Source: Akkermansia sp.
Lineage (GTDB): Bacteria > Verrucomicrobiota > Verrucomicrobiia > Verrucomicrobiales > Akkermansiaceae
Assembly (NCBI GenBank): GCA_017390945.1
Contig: JAFOZZ010000003.1
Span: 1 to 34,135 of the forward strand
Reading direction: 5' to 3'
DNA: 34,135 nt
Part shown: piece after piece, positions 16,360 through 25,472 of the stretch
Layout of the letters: every line of letters begins with the position of its first letter
How positions within the stretch are numbered: position 1 is the first letter of the stretch
Program-made: the position numbers and the translations under genes
The notes under the pieces: generated by a model
What the model was told of the DNA's origin: nothing
The model's database searches: none
The model's input: the letters and a program-made list of their open reading frames with translations, nothing else

Positions 16360-17109
16360 TTAGCGTCTGGATTTGCGGCGCAGGATTGCTTGCGGTGTGC
16401 CGCAGGCGGGGCATCTGAACCACAAGCGGAAAATGATGTGCAGAGCGGTGGACAGCAAGCGTCCGAAGATGGGCCAGTTGTGAGCGTAGCGGTTGAAGCC
16501 GAACTTCCGCAGTGTAAAGATATGCACATTGCACACGGTGCATCTGGCATTGCGAGAAATTTGCCAGAACAGGATGAGTGGCAGGAGCAGCCCTACGATG
16601 ATGATGTAGGGGTTAAACGGTGGTAATAGACCTACCATGAAGAGAGCCGGTACAATGAACCACGCTGCGATATCGATGTAGAGCAGGATGGTCACCCAAG
16701 CGGAGAAGTAGATGCGCAGCGGGGAGACGCAGTGCACGCTGTGATTCTTTTTGTGCAGCGCCTCAATATTGTACTCTTTATCATGCTCTTTATTGATGCG
16801 ACGCTGCCTGTAGCGGCGAGATACTACCAGCTGCGGACTGATGCGAGTGAAGCCTTCTTCGCTGATGCAACTTTCGTCTCGCTTGGCCTCTTCTTCGGCC
16901 TGTTCGTCAGTGCCGCAGACGGAGCGGTAGATTTCTGTCAGCCGCTCGTCTGACAGGCTGCTCATCTGCTCCGGGAAGAGCTCGCGGGCTTTGGATACGT
17001 CGCCGAGCAAGGACGCCAATCCGCACTTCGATAGCTGGCTGGCTTTTGTGATACCACAAATGGCTAAAGCCTGCTGTTCGGAGGTGCTGAGGGTAGTAAA
17101 GGCGTCCAT
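16360..17109 (-). CDS. Membrane protein with helical N-terminal domain and split zinc-ribbon
   Basis: A 249-residue protein. Residues 1-65 look like a small helical domain that resembles helix-hairpin-helix/DUF4332-like segments (CGITKASQLSKCGLASLLGDV). A charged, Arg-rich region follows, then two hydrophobic helices (about 133-160 and 164-184). The C-terminal cytoplasmic part has CTVC (C190, C193) and CPAC (C233, C236), spaced to form one zinc ribbon interrupted by a 39-residue insertion. It is preceded by valS with a 34-nt gap, so probably in its operon. Function is unknown; the family assignment of the N-terminus is tentative. Confidence 0.65.
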   Translation of the reverse strand: MDAFTTLSTSEQQALAICGITKASQLSKCGLASLLGDVSKARELFPEQMSSLSDERLTEIYRSVCGTDEQAEEEAKRDESCISEEGFTRISPQLVVSRRYRQRRINKEHDKEYNIEALHKKNHSVHCVSPLRIYFSAWVTILLYIDIAAWFIVPALFMVGLLPPFNPYIIIVGLLLPLILFWQISRNARCTVCNVHIFTLRKFGFNRYAHNWPIFGRLLSTALHIIFRLWFRCPACGTPQAILRRKSRR

Positions 17110-17143
17110 ATGCTCGTGCGACAGTTTGTTATTGATAGGCGTG

Positions 17144-19819
17144 TTAGCTCAGGGAGGCCATCATTGCTTCTAGCTGAGCCTTCTTGGTTTCCCATTCGGC
17201 CAGTCGGGCGCGTTCCTGGTCTACCACAGCGGCGGGGGCGCGGTCAACGAAGGAGGCGTTGCTGAGCTTAGCGTTGCTCTTCACGATTTCTTTGGTAATC
17301 TTTTCGAGCTCCTTGCCGATACGGCTGCGCTCGGCATCTACGTCTACCAGGCCGTCGAGCGGCAGGAAGAGCTCACCGAAGGGCGTAAGAGCCGTGGGCG
17401 TTCCCTTGGGCGCCTCGTAGGCGGCGTCCATGGTGGCGCTCTGGGCTCCGGCCAGCAGCGCCAGACGAGCCATCAGGTCATCGCTCAGGGGCAGGGTGCC
17501 GGGCTTCACCACAAAGCGTACTTTCTTGTTGGTGGCCAGGTTGTACTCAGCCTTGAGATTGCGGGCGCGGTTTGCGGTCTCGTACAGAGCCGTGGACAGG
17601 GCGCGAGCCTTGAAGATGTCCTCATCGCTCAGGCCGGCCAGCAGGCTGTCGGCGCAGGGCAGCGGGCTGCTCATGAGGGGCAGGCCGTTGTTGCGGGCGG
17701 CAAAGCCCAGGCTCTGCCAGAGCTCCTCAGCGATGTGCGGCATGATGGGAGCCAGCAGTGCCAGGTAGTGGCGCAGCACTGTGTCGATGGTGTAGAGCGT
17801 GGCGTTCTTCACGGCGGGCTCACCCTCGCGCAGGTCGTTCTTCACGGCCTCCAGGAAGAGGGAGCAGTACTCGCTCCAGAAGAAGGTGTAGAGGGACTGC
17901 GTGTAGGTATTGAACTCGTACTTGGACAGTGCCTCCGCTACCGTAGCGTGCAGCTCCTTCAGCTTGGAAAGAATGTCGATGTGAACAGGCGTGAACTTGG
18001 GAGCCTCGGTGCCGGTCTCGCCCTGCATCATGCGGAAGCGGGCGGCATTGTACAGCTTGTTAGCGAAGTTCTTACCTTCTTCAATCTGTTTCTCGTCAAA
18101 CTTTACGTCTGTGCCGGTGGGGGCAATACGCATCAGACCGAAGCGCAGACCATCAGCGCCGTAGCGGGCGATGAGGTCGAGCGGGTCGGGGCTGTTGCCG
18201 AGGCTCTTGCTCATCTTGCGACCCTGGAGGTCACGCACGATGGAGGTGAAGAATACATTGCTGAAGGGCTTCTTACCATCAGCAAAGCGATAGCCGGCCA
18301 TAATCATGCGAGCTACCCAGAAGAAGATGATGTCCGGACCGGTCACCAGGTCGGAGGTGGGGTAGAACTTGGCACGGCACTCGTCATCCATGGTGGCGAA
18401 GGGCCACAGCCAGCTGGAGAACCAGGTGTCCAGAGCGTCCTCATCCTGTACCCAGTTTTCGGGGTCGGCGGGGGGCTCTACGCCTACATAGATGTCGCCG
18501 GCAGCGGCATCGGCCTCGTCGAGCTTAGCAGCCTCCTGCAGCTCGGCGGCCTTGTCCTTGCGGTACCATACCGGGATGCGGTGCCCCCACCACAGCTGGC
18601 GGGAAATGCACCAGTCCTGGATACCCTCCAGCCAGTGGGCGTAGGTCTTGCCCCAGTGGGCAGGGCGGAAAACGATATCGCCGTTAGCCACGGCATCGGC
18701 GGCTTCCTGTACGCAGGGGTATTTGAGGAACCACTGCATGCTGAGGCGCGGCTCGATGGGTACATCGGAGCGCTGGGAGATGCCTACGTTGTTCTCGTAG
18801 TCCTCCACCTTCTCCAGCAAGCCCTTGGCTTCGATAAGCTCTACGGACTTGTCGCGGGCTACGAAGCGATCCAGCCCGTGCAGCTCGGGGCATGCGGGGC
18901 AGTTGATGTGGCCATCGGCGGTCAGAATGTCGATGATTTCGAGGTTGTTCTTCATACCTACCTCGAAGTCGGTACGGTCGTGAGCCGGGGTAATCTTGAG
19001 GGCACCGGTGCCGAAGTCGATTTCCACGTGGTCGTCGGCGATAATCGGAATCTCGGTCTCTACCAGCGGGCGGATAACGGTCTTGCCAATCAGGTGGCCG
19101 AAACGCGGATCCTTCGGGTTTACTGCTACGGCCACGTCAGCCATGATGGTCTCCGGACGCGTGGTGGACACCAGCAGCTGGCCGCTGCCGTCTGCCAGTT
19201 TGTAGCGGATGGTGTAAAGCTTGCTCTTGGAGGGCGTCATGATTACCTCCTCATCGGACAGAGCAGTGCGCAGCACGGGGTCCCAGTTCACCATACGGCG
19301 GCCACGGTAGATAAGACCCTCTTTGAACAGCTCAGCGAAAGCGCGGGCTACCTCGGGGGCGAACACATCATCCATGGTGAAACGCTCACGGTCCCAGTCG
19401 CAGGAGCAACCCAGCTTCTTAAGCTGCTTGATAATGATGCCACCATGCTTTTCCTTCCACTCCCACACCATCTTTACGAAGTCCTCACGGCCTACGTCGT
19501 AGCGGGTGCGCGGCGGGTTCTCCTTGGCGAGCTCTTTTTCCACACGAGCCTGAGTGGCGATGCCGGCGTGGTCGGTGCCGGGCAGCCAGAGCACTTCCTT
19601 ACCCTCCTGGCGGGCGCGGCGTGCCAGAATATCCTGAATTGTGTTGTTAAGCACGTGCCCCATGTGCAGCACACCCGTTACGTTGGGCGGGGGGATAACG
19701 ATGCTATACGCGGGTTTGTCAGATTGCGGGTCTGCGTGGAAGCAACCCTCTGACATCCAGCGGTTCTGCCATTTTTCTTCAACAACGGTCGGTTCGTAAG
19801 CCTTGGGCAATTCAGTCAT
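17144..19819 (-). CDS. valS: Valine-tRNA ligase
   Basis: An 891-residue class I aminoacyl-tRNA synthetase. It has the HIGH-type motif (VLHMGHVLN), the valine-specific catalytic site PGTDHAGIATQ, an editing domain with TTRPETIMADVAVAVNP and DRTDFEVG, the KMSKS loop (GRKMSKSLGNSPDP), an anticodon-binding domain and a C-terminal coiled-coil arm (LDGLVDVDAERSRIGKELEKI). I chose the ATG at 19819: MTELPKAYEP.. is the usual start, and the in-frame upstream extension to 19921 runs through the promoter and an intergenic hairpin. Only about 4 nt separate the predicted transcription start from this ATG. Confidence 0.97.
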   Translation of the reverse strand: MTELPKAYEPTVVEEKWQNRWMSEGCFHADPQSDKPAYSIVIPPPNVTGVLHMGHVLNNTIQDILARRARQEGKEVLWLPGTDHAGIATQARVEKELAKENPPRTRYDVGREDFVKMVWEWKEKHGGIIIKQLKKLGCSCDWDRERFTMDDVFAPEVARAFAELFKEGLIYRGRRMVNWDPVLRTALSDEEVIMTPSKSKLYTIRYKLADGSGQLLVSTTRPETIMADVAVAVNPKDPRFGHLIGKTVIRPLVETEIPIIADDHVEIDFGTGALKITPAHDRTDFEVGMKNNLEIIDILTADGHINCPACPELHGLDRFVARDKSVELIEAKGLLEKVEDYENNVGISQRSDVPIEPRLSMQWFLKYPCVQEAADAVANGDIVFRPAHWGKTYAHWLEGIQDWCISRQLWWGHRIPVWYRKDKAAELQEAAKLDEADAAAGDIYVGVEPPADPENWVQDEDALDTWFSSWLWPFATMDDECRAKFYPTSDLVTGPDIIFFWVARMIMAGYRFADGKKPFSNVFFTSIVRDLQGRKMSKSLGNSPDPLDLIARYGADGLRFGLMRIAPTGTDVKFDEKQIEEGKNFANKLYNAARFRMMQGETGTEAPKFTPVHIDILSKLKELHATVAEALSKYEFNTYTQSLYTFFWSEYCSLFLEAVKNDLREGEPAVKNATLYTIDTVLRHYLALLAPIMPHIAEELWQSLGFAARNNGLPLMSSPLPCADSLLAGLSDEDIFKARALSTALYETANRARNLKAEYNLATNKKVRFVVKPGTLPLSDDLMARLALLAGAQSATMDAAYEAPKGTPTALTPFGELFLPLDGLVDVDAERSRIGKELEKITKEIVKSNAKLSNASFVDRAPAAVVDQERARLAEWETKKAQLEAMMASLS

Positions 19820-19829
19820 GACGCGCGCA

Positions 19830-19858
19830 AGTATACAGCATCCCAATCGCTTGTGCAA
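19830..19858 (-). promoter_or_regulatory. valS promoter, very short leader
   Basis: On the minus strand, TTGCAC (19853-19858), 17-nt spacer, TATACT (19830-19835). The -10 box is 10 nt before the ATG at 19819, so the leader would be 3-4 nt. No room exists for a T-box leader, the usual valS control in Firmicutes. Confidence 0.72.
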
Positions 19859-19887
19859 GCTTTTTGTAGAAGTTATGACAACACGCA

Positions 19888-19919
19888 GCAGGGGCGGTAC
19901 CCATTGGCACCGCCCCTGC
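19888..19919 (-). terminator. Hairpin after the PiT gene, possible terminator
   Basis: An 11-bp stem GCAGGGGCGGT/ACCGCCCCTGC lies between the PiT stop and the valS promoter. The minus strand has no T-run after it, so termination would be weak or rho-assisted. Confidence 0.55.
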
Positions 19920-19942
19920 ATGTGGAGTTGTTTGCCGGGAAA

Positions 19943-22147
19943 TTAACCCTCGTATATCTCGTAAATGCGGCGGATAAGGGCGAACCCGTGGCTCACCATA
20001 GCGCGAGTCTCATTGAGCAGCGTGAGGTAGAGGATGCCGTTACGCATGTCTGTCTCATTAGAAGCGCTGTGCATGAGGTGGCGGGTGATGCAGTCTGCAA
20101 AGTCATCGCTGAGCTGCTCGGTGGTTTCGAGCATGGCCTTGATGCCGGTGTAGTTGCCAGCTTTCAGCATGTCGATGAGGTTGGGATAGAAGCGCCCAAT
20201 CTTTTCGGTGAGGGTCAACAGGTCGTTTGCCTGCTCTTTGCTCAGGCCGGCGTGGAAGTTGTCAATGTGATTGTAGCTGGCTTTCACCAGGGTGGTGAGT
20301 CGCTCACAAGTGGTGAGCGAAATCTCCGTGATGCGGAAAATCAGCTGGCCTCGGTCTGCCAGTGCTGCCGGGATGGTGGGCAGGGTGGGCAGTACCTCGT
20401 TCTCCTTCAGCACTTCGAGGTCTCGCTTAATCGAGCGAGCCTTCTTGCGCAGACGCTTCAGGTCGTCAAGGTCTTCTTCCAGCAGAGCCTTCACCATGGC
20501 CTTGTAGATGCCAATCATGCGCCCCAGACGACCGGCTGCCGCTGTGGCGAACTCGTGTACGGAAGCATCCTTTGCAACATCGATGAGGCGAATCTCCTGC
20601 TTATCATCGCGAGTAAAGAAGGTGGACTTGATGAGCAGGCCTGCTGCAATGACTATCATGATAATCATGCCCCAGGTGCCACCGTAGGCCATGATAAGTG
20701 CCACAACCAGTGTGGCAACACAGGCGGCTACGCCGGTGAGCAACCAACCGGCAATCACGGTCAGCACGCCCGTTATGCGGTACACGGCGCTGTCGCGTCC
20801 CCAGGCGCGGTCGGCCAGGGAGGTGCCCATGGATACCATGAAGATGACGTAGGTGGTGGACAGCGGCAGGCCGAGGTCGGTACCTACGGAGATGAGCAGA
20901 GCCGCAATTGTGAGGTTGACCGATGCGCGAATCATGTCGTAGTTAGCACCGGTTTCCTCCTCAGGGGTGAGCGGGGTGAAGCGGCGGCTTACGAAGTCTG
21001 CAATGGGCTTGGGGGTAATGCGGGTGATAAAGCGAGCCGTGTTGATAGCCGAGCGCACGATGATGCGAGCGGGCTGGCTGGAGCCGAAGCGCTCTTTGCC
21101 GGTGTTGGAGGAAGAGAGCTTCAGCTCGGTCTCCGTCACCTTGCGAGCCTTCTTGGAGAGGAAGAGGGCGGCTACCATGATAACGCCTGCGGAGATGAGG
21201 TAGAGCATGCTGGCAGCAGCGCCGTCCCCGGCCAGAATTTCGCCCATCTTGAGCGTGGTGGCGGTCTCGGCAGTGACCTGCGGGTCGAACAGGGCATCCT
21301 TGGATGCCATGAACACGCCGATGAAGTTTACCATGTCGTTACCGGCAAAGGCAAGAGCCAGCGAGCCGGTGCCGGCCAGTACAGCGATACGCAGGGTATT
21401 CACCTTGCATACGTACTGGAGCAGGGCGGAGAACAGAGCCCAGATGATGGCGGCGCCAATCATAATGGTGCCAACGAGCCCCTGGTCAACCAGGGCCTGG
21501 ATATCTTCCTTGAAGATGCTGCCTTTCAGGCCCTTAAAGATGATGAAGTAGCTGATGGCGGTAAAGGCAAGAGAGCACCACAGCGGGCCGATAAGGCGGT
21601 AGAGCTTTTGGAAGCGGAAGCTGAAGATGAGGCGCGAAATCCACATGACGATGGAGCCTACTGTGAAGGCGATGGCTACTGAGGCAAAGATGGCAATGAC
21701 CATCTTAAAGCAGCGCTCTTCGTTGATGTAGTCTGCAATCGGGCAGTTGAGCACCTCACCGCTGGAGTAGAAGGCCATACCCAGAGCCGCACCAAGTAGT
21801 GAGAATACCAGCGACACGGTGGTCGAGGTGGGCAGGCCGAGCGTGTTGAAGGTGTCCAGCAGGATGATGTTGCCTACCATTACAGCCAAGTAGAGCAGCA
21901 TCACTTCGTGGAAGGTGAACATTTCCGGCTGCATGACGCCGTTACGTGCCACGCTCATCATGCCACTGGAGAAGCAGGCGCCCAGCAGAACACCAATAGC
22001 GGCTACGGCTACAGCCTGATTGTAGGTGCCAGCGCGGCTGCCAATGGAAGAGTTCAGGAAGTTGCATGCGTCGTTACTCACACCCACAATCAGGGCGAAG
22101 ACCGACAGCAACGCGATCATGCCAAAGATAATATAGTAGATTTCCAT
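19943..22147 (-). CDS. PiT-family inorganic phosphate transporter with PhoU-like C-terminal domain
   Basis: A 734-residue membrane protein. Both inverted PiT repeats are present: GVSNDACNFLNSSIGSRA near the N-terminus with LPTSTTVSLVFSLLGA, and AGNDMVNFIGVFMASKDALFDP with GLPLSTTYVIFMVSMGTSL. At least ten hydrophobic helices span about 1-550. The last about 180 residues form a soluble helical DUF47/PhoU-like domain. In many bacteria PiT and DUF47 are separate neighbouring genes; here they are fused. It probably imports phosphate with Na+ or H+, the PhoU-like tail regulating transport; this is inferred from the family. Confidence 0.9.
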   Translation of the reverse strand: MEIYYIIFGMIALLSVFALIVGVSNDACNFLNSSIGSRAGTYNQAVAVAAIGVLLGACFSSGMMSVARNGVMQPEMFTFHEVMLLYLAVMVGNIILLDTFNTLGLPTSTTVSLVFSLLGAALGMAFYSSGEVLNCPIADYINEERCFKMVIAIFASVAIAFTVGSIVMWISRLIFSFRFQKLYRLIGPLWCSLAFTAISYFIIFKGLKGSIFKEDIQALVDQGLVGTIMIGAAIIWALFSALLQYVCKVNTLRIAVLAGTGSLALAFAGNDMVNFIGVFMASKDALFDPQVTAETATTLKMGEILAGDGAAASMLYLISAGVIMVAALFLSKKARKVTETELKLSSSNTGKERFGSSQPARIIVRSAINTARFITRITPKPIADFVSRRFTPLTPEEETGANYDMIRASVNLTIAALLISVGTDLGLPLSTTYVIFMVSMGTSLADRAWGRDSAVYRITGVLTVIAGWLLTGVAACVATLVVALIMAYGGTWGMIIMIVIAAGLLIKSTFFTRDDKQEIRLIDVAKDASVHEFATAAAGRLGRMIGIYKAMVKALLEEDLDDLKRLRKKARSIKRDLEVLKENEVLPTLPTIPAALADRGQLIFRITEISLTTCERLTTLVKASYNHIDNFHAGLSKEQANDLLTLTEKIGRFYPNLIDMLKAGNYTGIKAMLETTEQLSDDFADCITRHLMHSASNETDMRNGILYLTLLNETRAMVSHGFALIRRIYEIYEG

Positions 22148-22160
22148 GGTATTTGCAGTT

Positions 22161-22189
22161 GTTTTACCATGTTCTCACCCCGTTGACAA
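22161..22189 (-). promoter_or_regulatory. Possible promoter of the PiT gene
   Basis: On the minus strand, TTGTCA (22184-22189), 17-nt spacer, TAAAAC (22161-22166). The -10 box is weak, and the start would be about 7 nt before the ATG at 22147. Confidence 0.45.
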
Positions 22190-22252
22190 GAAAAATGTGA
22201 TGTTTTCGCCTGTTTCCGGCGCGGACGTCACAGGAGAAAACAGGAAACGAAA

Positions 22253-22283
22253 ACCCCGGGCGGCTGGTATCGCCACCCGGGGT
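22253..22283 (-). terminator. Rho-independent terminator of gpmI
   Basis: A 12-bp stem with one G-U pair on the minus strand (22253-22264 with 22272-22283, core CCCCGGG) and a 7-nt loop is followed by TTTTCGTTTCC. It lies 27 nt after the gpmI stop. Confidence 0.75.
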
Positions 22284-22309
22284 GTACGGAAATGATGTAT
22301 TGCTCCGCT

Positions 22310-23845
22310 TTACTTGGTCACCAGGCTGTGGCCGGTCATCTCGGCGGGCTGGGCGATGCCCAGCAGGCTCAGCAGGGTGGGAGAGATGTCGGCAAGAATG
22401 CCATCGGACATCTTCACCTGGTCCTGATCGGGGCCGCAGTAGATGAGATCCACCAGGTTGGTGGTGTGAGCGGTGTTGGGGGAGCCATCGGGGTTGAGCA
22501 TGTTCTCGCAGTTACCGTGGTCGGCGCAGATGAGGCAGCAGCCGCCCAGCTCGAGAATCTTGTTCACGCTCTTCTCCAGAGCCTTATCCACAGCCTCACA
22601 GGCGGTGATGCCGGCCTCGAGGTAGCCGGTGTGACCCACCATGTCGGGGTTGGCGAAGTTCATGATGGCGATGTCGTAGTTAGCAATGGCGTCTACGAAC
22701 TTGTCGGCCACCTCACCCACGCTCATCTGGGGCTTGAGGTCGTAGGTAGCTACCTCGCGGGGGGAGGGCACCAGGATGCGGTCTTCGCCCTCGAACTGTG
22801 TCTCTACGCCACCGTTGAAGAAGAAGGTTACGTGAGCGTACTTCTCCGTCTCAGCGATGCGCAGCTGCTTCAGACCGGCTGCGGCGATAACCTCGCCCAG
22901 AATGTTGGTGAGCTGCTCCTGCTCGAACACCACGGGGGTGGGGTAGCATGCCTCGTACTCAGACATGGTGATGTAGTGTACGTGGGGGTGAGCACCGCGC
23001 TCAAAGCCGTCGAAATCATCGTAGATGAATGCGCGGGAGAGCTCGCGGGCACGGTCAGCACGGAAGTTGAAGAAGAATACCACGTCCTCGTCGCGTACAC
23101 GCTGGGTGTTGCCCTCGCAGAAGATGGCAGGCTTCAGGAACTCGTCGGTCACACCGTTCTCGTAGCTGGCAGCTGCGTACTCAGCGGGGGTGCAGGTGCA
23201 CTGCTCGCCCTTGCCCAGCACGATGGCGTCCCAACCTACCTGAACGCGATCCCAGCGCTTGTCGCGATCCATGGCGAAGAAACGACCCACCACGGTAGCA
23301 ATCTTGGCGCCGTAGGGAGCCACGGCCTCCTGCAGCTGAGCGAGGAAACCGGCGCCGCTCTTGGGGTCGGTGTCGCGGCCGTCAGTGATAGCGTGAATCA
23401 TGATGTCCTTCACGCCGGCCTCAGCGGCAATCTTCACCACGCCAATCAGGTGGTCAATGTGGGAGTGTACGCCACCATCGGACACGAGGCCGAGCAGGTG
23501 CAGGCGAGTGCCGGCAGCCTTGGCAAAGGCTTCGGTGATAACGGGGTTCTTGGCAAGGGAGCCATCGTTGATGGCGTTGGTGATGCGGCAAAGGTCCTGG
23601 AACACCACGCGGCCGGCACCCAGATTCAGGTGGCCTACCTCGGAGTTGCCCATCTGCCCATCAGGCAGACCTACGTCCTGACCGCTGGCACCCAGCATGG
23701 AGTGCGGGCAGGTAGCCAGCAGCTTGTCAGTGAAAGGAGTATCGGCGAGCACAGTAGCGTCGCCCGTCTGTTTGGCGGCCTCCGGCCCCTGAGGGTTGCG
23801 GCCCCAGCCGTCACGAATAATCAGAACTACGGGTTTATTAGCCAT
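22310..23845 (-). CDS. gpmI: 2,3-bisphosphoglycerate-independent phosphoglycerate mutase
   Basis: A 511-residue cytoplasmic glycolytic enzyme that interconverts 3- and 2-phosphoglycerate with two Mn2+ ions. The metal motif LIIRDGWG starts at residue 9, the phosphorylated serine is S68 in GQMGNSEVGHLNLGAGR, and SDGGVHSHIDHL and ICADHGNCENM are family signatures. I use the ATG at 23845 (MANKPV). A GTG two codons upstream abuts the -10 box and would lie before the transcription start. The promoter -10 TATAAT ends 6 nt before this ATG, so a leaderless mRNA is predicted. Confidence 0.96.
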   Translation of the reverse strand: MANKPVVLIIRDGWGRNPQGPEAAKQTGDATVLADTPFTDKLLATCPHSMLGASGQDVGLPDGQMGNSEVGHLNLGAGRVVFQDLCRITNAINDGSLAKNPVITEAFAKAAGTRLHLLGLVSDGGVHSHIDHLIGVVKIAAEAGVKDIMIHAITDGRDTDPKSGAGFLAQLQEAVAPYGAKIATVVGRFFAMDRDKRWDRVQVGWDAIVLGKGEQCTCTPAEYAAASYENGVTDEFLKPAIFCEGNTQRVRDEDVVFFFNFRADRARELSRAFIYDDFDGFERGAHPHVHYITMSEYEACYPTPVVFEQEQLTNILGEVIAAAGLKQLRIAETEKYAHVTFFFNGGVETQFEGEDRILVPSPREVATYDLKPQMSVGEVADKFVDAIANYDIAIMNFANPDMVGHTGYLEAGITACEAVDKALEKSVNKILELGGCCLICADHGNCENMLNPDGSPNTAHTTNLVDLIYCGPDQDQVKMSDGILADISPTLLSLLGIAQPAEMTGHSLVTK

Positions 23846-23851
23846 GGGCAC

Positions 23852-23880
23852 ATTATACCACGCGCGAGTCGCCTTGTGAA
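23852..23880 (-). promoter_or_regulatory. gpmI promoter, predicted leaderless
   Basis: On the minus strand, TTCACA (23875-23880), 17-nt spacer, consensus TATAAT (23852-23857). Exactly 6 nt lie between the -10 box and the ATG, so the A of ATG is at about +1. Confidence 0.78.
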
Positions 23881-23902
23881 GCCCAAATGATGCATGGGGA
23901 TG

Positions 23903-23939
23903 AAAAAAACGCGCACGGCGATGGGCTCGTCGTGCGCGT
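23903..23939 (-). terminator. Strong rho-independent terminator after the M16/clan-CD-like pair
   Basis: A 13-bp stem (23909-23921 with 23927-23939, one G-U pair) and a 5-nt loop are followed on the minus strand by seven T. It is 21 nt past the stop codon at 23961. Confidence 0.88.
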
Positions 23940-23960
23940 CTGGTGAATCTGGTGGAGCGA

Positions 23961-25373
23961 TTACTTGATGGTAATGGTGCGAGTTTCGCCCTTCTTCATT
24001 TCCAGTTCCGGGAACAGGATGAAGTCGTTGGTGAATACTGCATCGGCGGCATTACATCCGGTAGCTCCCTTGCCGGTAGCAGGTGTGGGGAACCAGATAC
24101 CGAGGCGGCCCTTGTAATCGCGGTTGGCGGTTACAGTGACAGTCTTCTCGTTCTGCCAGCTGGTAGCCAGCGGGCGAGAGTTGCGGGAGGTGTCGACGGT
24201 GGCACTCCAGGCAGGGTCGCCGTAGAAAGCAACGACGTCGCGGTCATGCACCAGGCCCATAGCATCCTTGGCATTTTGCTGCGTGAGCTGTACGCCGGAG
24301 CGCATGAGGTCTCGCTGGAATGCGAAGTCGAGCTGTTCGCCATTGAACTGAACCGTGAGCAATCTGGGGTCGACTTTCAGCGTGTCGTTGAGGATGAACT
24401 GATTGTTCAGGAACCAAGCTTCTGCCAGCGTGGTGTTGTCCACCGTGTCAACAAAGGTGCCGAACGTGCCCCAGCCACCGGCGCCGTACCAGGAGGGAAC
24501 GGTGTAGCCGACCACCTGATTGCAGGTGTAGGCCGAGAGGGCGGTAATAGCCATGCTCTGATTGGTGTTGCGGGCGTCGCCGAACAGGCAGTTGCCTGCT
24601 GCCAGCCATACGCGAGTCTGACCATCGGGCTCGATGGCCGGGCACTTCTTGTTAGCCGCAAGCTCTGCCAGTTTGGAGGCATCGCCACGATTAGCGGCAG
24701 AGAGCGCCGGGAAGAAATCAATCATATTCTGCTGGCTCAGCTCGTAGAAACGATTGTTCGACGGGAAAATGAGACCGCGGGAGAACGGCATTTCCAGATT
24801 GAACTGCGTGGCATGGCTGGATGTTACGACCAGCTGAGAGCCATTCTTGCTGAGAGCCTTGCCGAAGAGTGACTGCATGCCATTCTTGCCCTCGGGGGTA
24901 TCCTTGCCGTACACGGTTGTGGTAGGCTCGGTGTAGCCCTGCTGTTCCAGCACCGGTGCATCGGTCCAGTCGGTGATGCAGTAGCTCTGCTCAAAGGGGT
25001 GCCAACCGACGTTGGTGGTGCCCAGTACGCGCTTGATGACAAGCGGCTGAGTGTCCTCGGCAATACGCAGCGCATCTTCTGCGCTGTAGCCGGTGACAAT
25101 ACCCCAGATGCAGTCACCCCACATGTCGCTGTCCACCTTGCGGGCGGCACGGTGCAGGGCATTGACGGCCTCGCGGCCTACCTCCTGCGGTTGCAGTACA
25201 ACAGCAGCGTAGTGTGCACCGGCTTCACGAAGTGCCTGGGCAATGGCGTCCTCGGTGAGCTTTTCCACGGCTACAACCTGTGCGCCGGGGTACTTCTTCA
25301 CCAGCGCGGCAATCACCTTCTGCCACTCGGGCAGCTGTACTGTGGGTACAGTGGTGAGTACGGTGTAACCCAT
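23961..25373 (-). CDS. Possible gingipain-like (clan CD, C25-type) domain protein, out of frame with the M16 peptidase
   Basis: A 470-residue reading frame from ATG 25373, open back to 25472. The C-terminal ORF resembles C25-type cysteine peptidase proteins: hydrophobic strands end in the possible catalytic His (LVVTSSHATQ, H187) and Cys (WLAAGNCLFGD, C262), and a VAFYGDPAWS segment is reminiscent of C25 relatives. The residue after His is Ala rather than Gly, so the assignment is tentative. As a separate protein it would have no signal peptide. In frame upstream of its ATG, it continues as an Ala/Pro/Glu linker (AEEAAAPAAPAAAAEEPQP), which would join it to the M16 peptidase if one base were restored near 25454. 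No Shine-Dalgarno precedes ATG 25373. Confidence 0.7.
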   Translation of the reverse strand: MGYTVLTTVPTVQLPEWQKVIAALVKKYPGAQVVAVEKLTEDAIAQALREAGAHYAAVVLQPQEVGREAVNALHRAARKVDSDMWGDCIWGIVTGYSAEDALRIAEDTQPLVIKRVLGTTNVGWHPFEQSYCITDWTDAPVLEQQGYTEPTTTVYGKDTPEGKNGMQSLFGKALSKNGSQLVVTSSHATQFNLEMPFSRGLIFPSNNRFYELSQQNMIDFFPALSAANRGDASKLAELAANKKCPAIEPDGQTRVWLAAGNCLFGDARNTNQSMAITALSAYTCNQVVGYTVPSWYGAGGWGTFGTFVDTVDNTTLAEAWFLNNQFILNDTLKVDPRLLTVQFNGEQLDFAFQRDLMRSGVQLTQQNAKDAMGLVHDRDVVAFYGDPAWSATVDTSRNSRPLATSWQNEKTVTVTANRDYKGRLGIWFPTPATGKGATGCNAADAVFTNDFILFPELEMKKGETRTITIK

Positions 25374-25472
25374 TTCTGCGCCCTTGCCGGTAGCGACAGG
25401 CTGAGGCTCCTCGGCTGCGGCTGCCGGAGCTGCCGGAGCTGCGGCCTCCTCGGCTCGGGAGCCGGTACGCCA
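25313..25472 (-). other. Frame overlap where M16 and clan-CD-like frames would join
   Basis: The M16 frame ends at 25313, and the -1 frame is open from just after TGA at 25473-25475. A single base added near 25454 (GAG CCG to GAG GCC) would make one continuous frame whose sequence (PAPE-AEEAAAPAAP..) is a typical flexible linker. The current M16 frame gives an unnatural Arg/Gln-rich tail. No clear slippery heptamer is seen, which argues for a deletion or sequencing error rather than programmed shifting. Confidence 0.65.

Noticed and set aside
19820-19921. Extended valS N-terminus from 19921
   Set aside because: The extra 34 codons cross the valS promoter and an intergenic hairpin, and synthetases of this family begin at MTELPKAYEP.
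19820-19943. T-box or other riboswitch upstream of valS
   Set aside because: The predicted leader is only 3-4 nt, so no leader RNA exists; the hairpin there lies upstream of the promoter.
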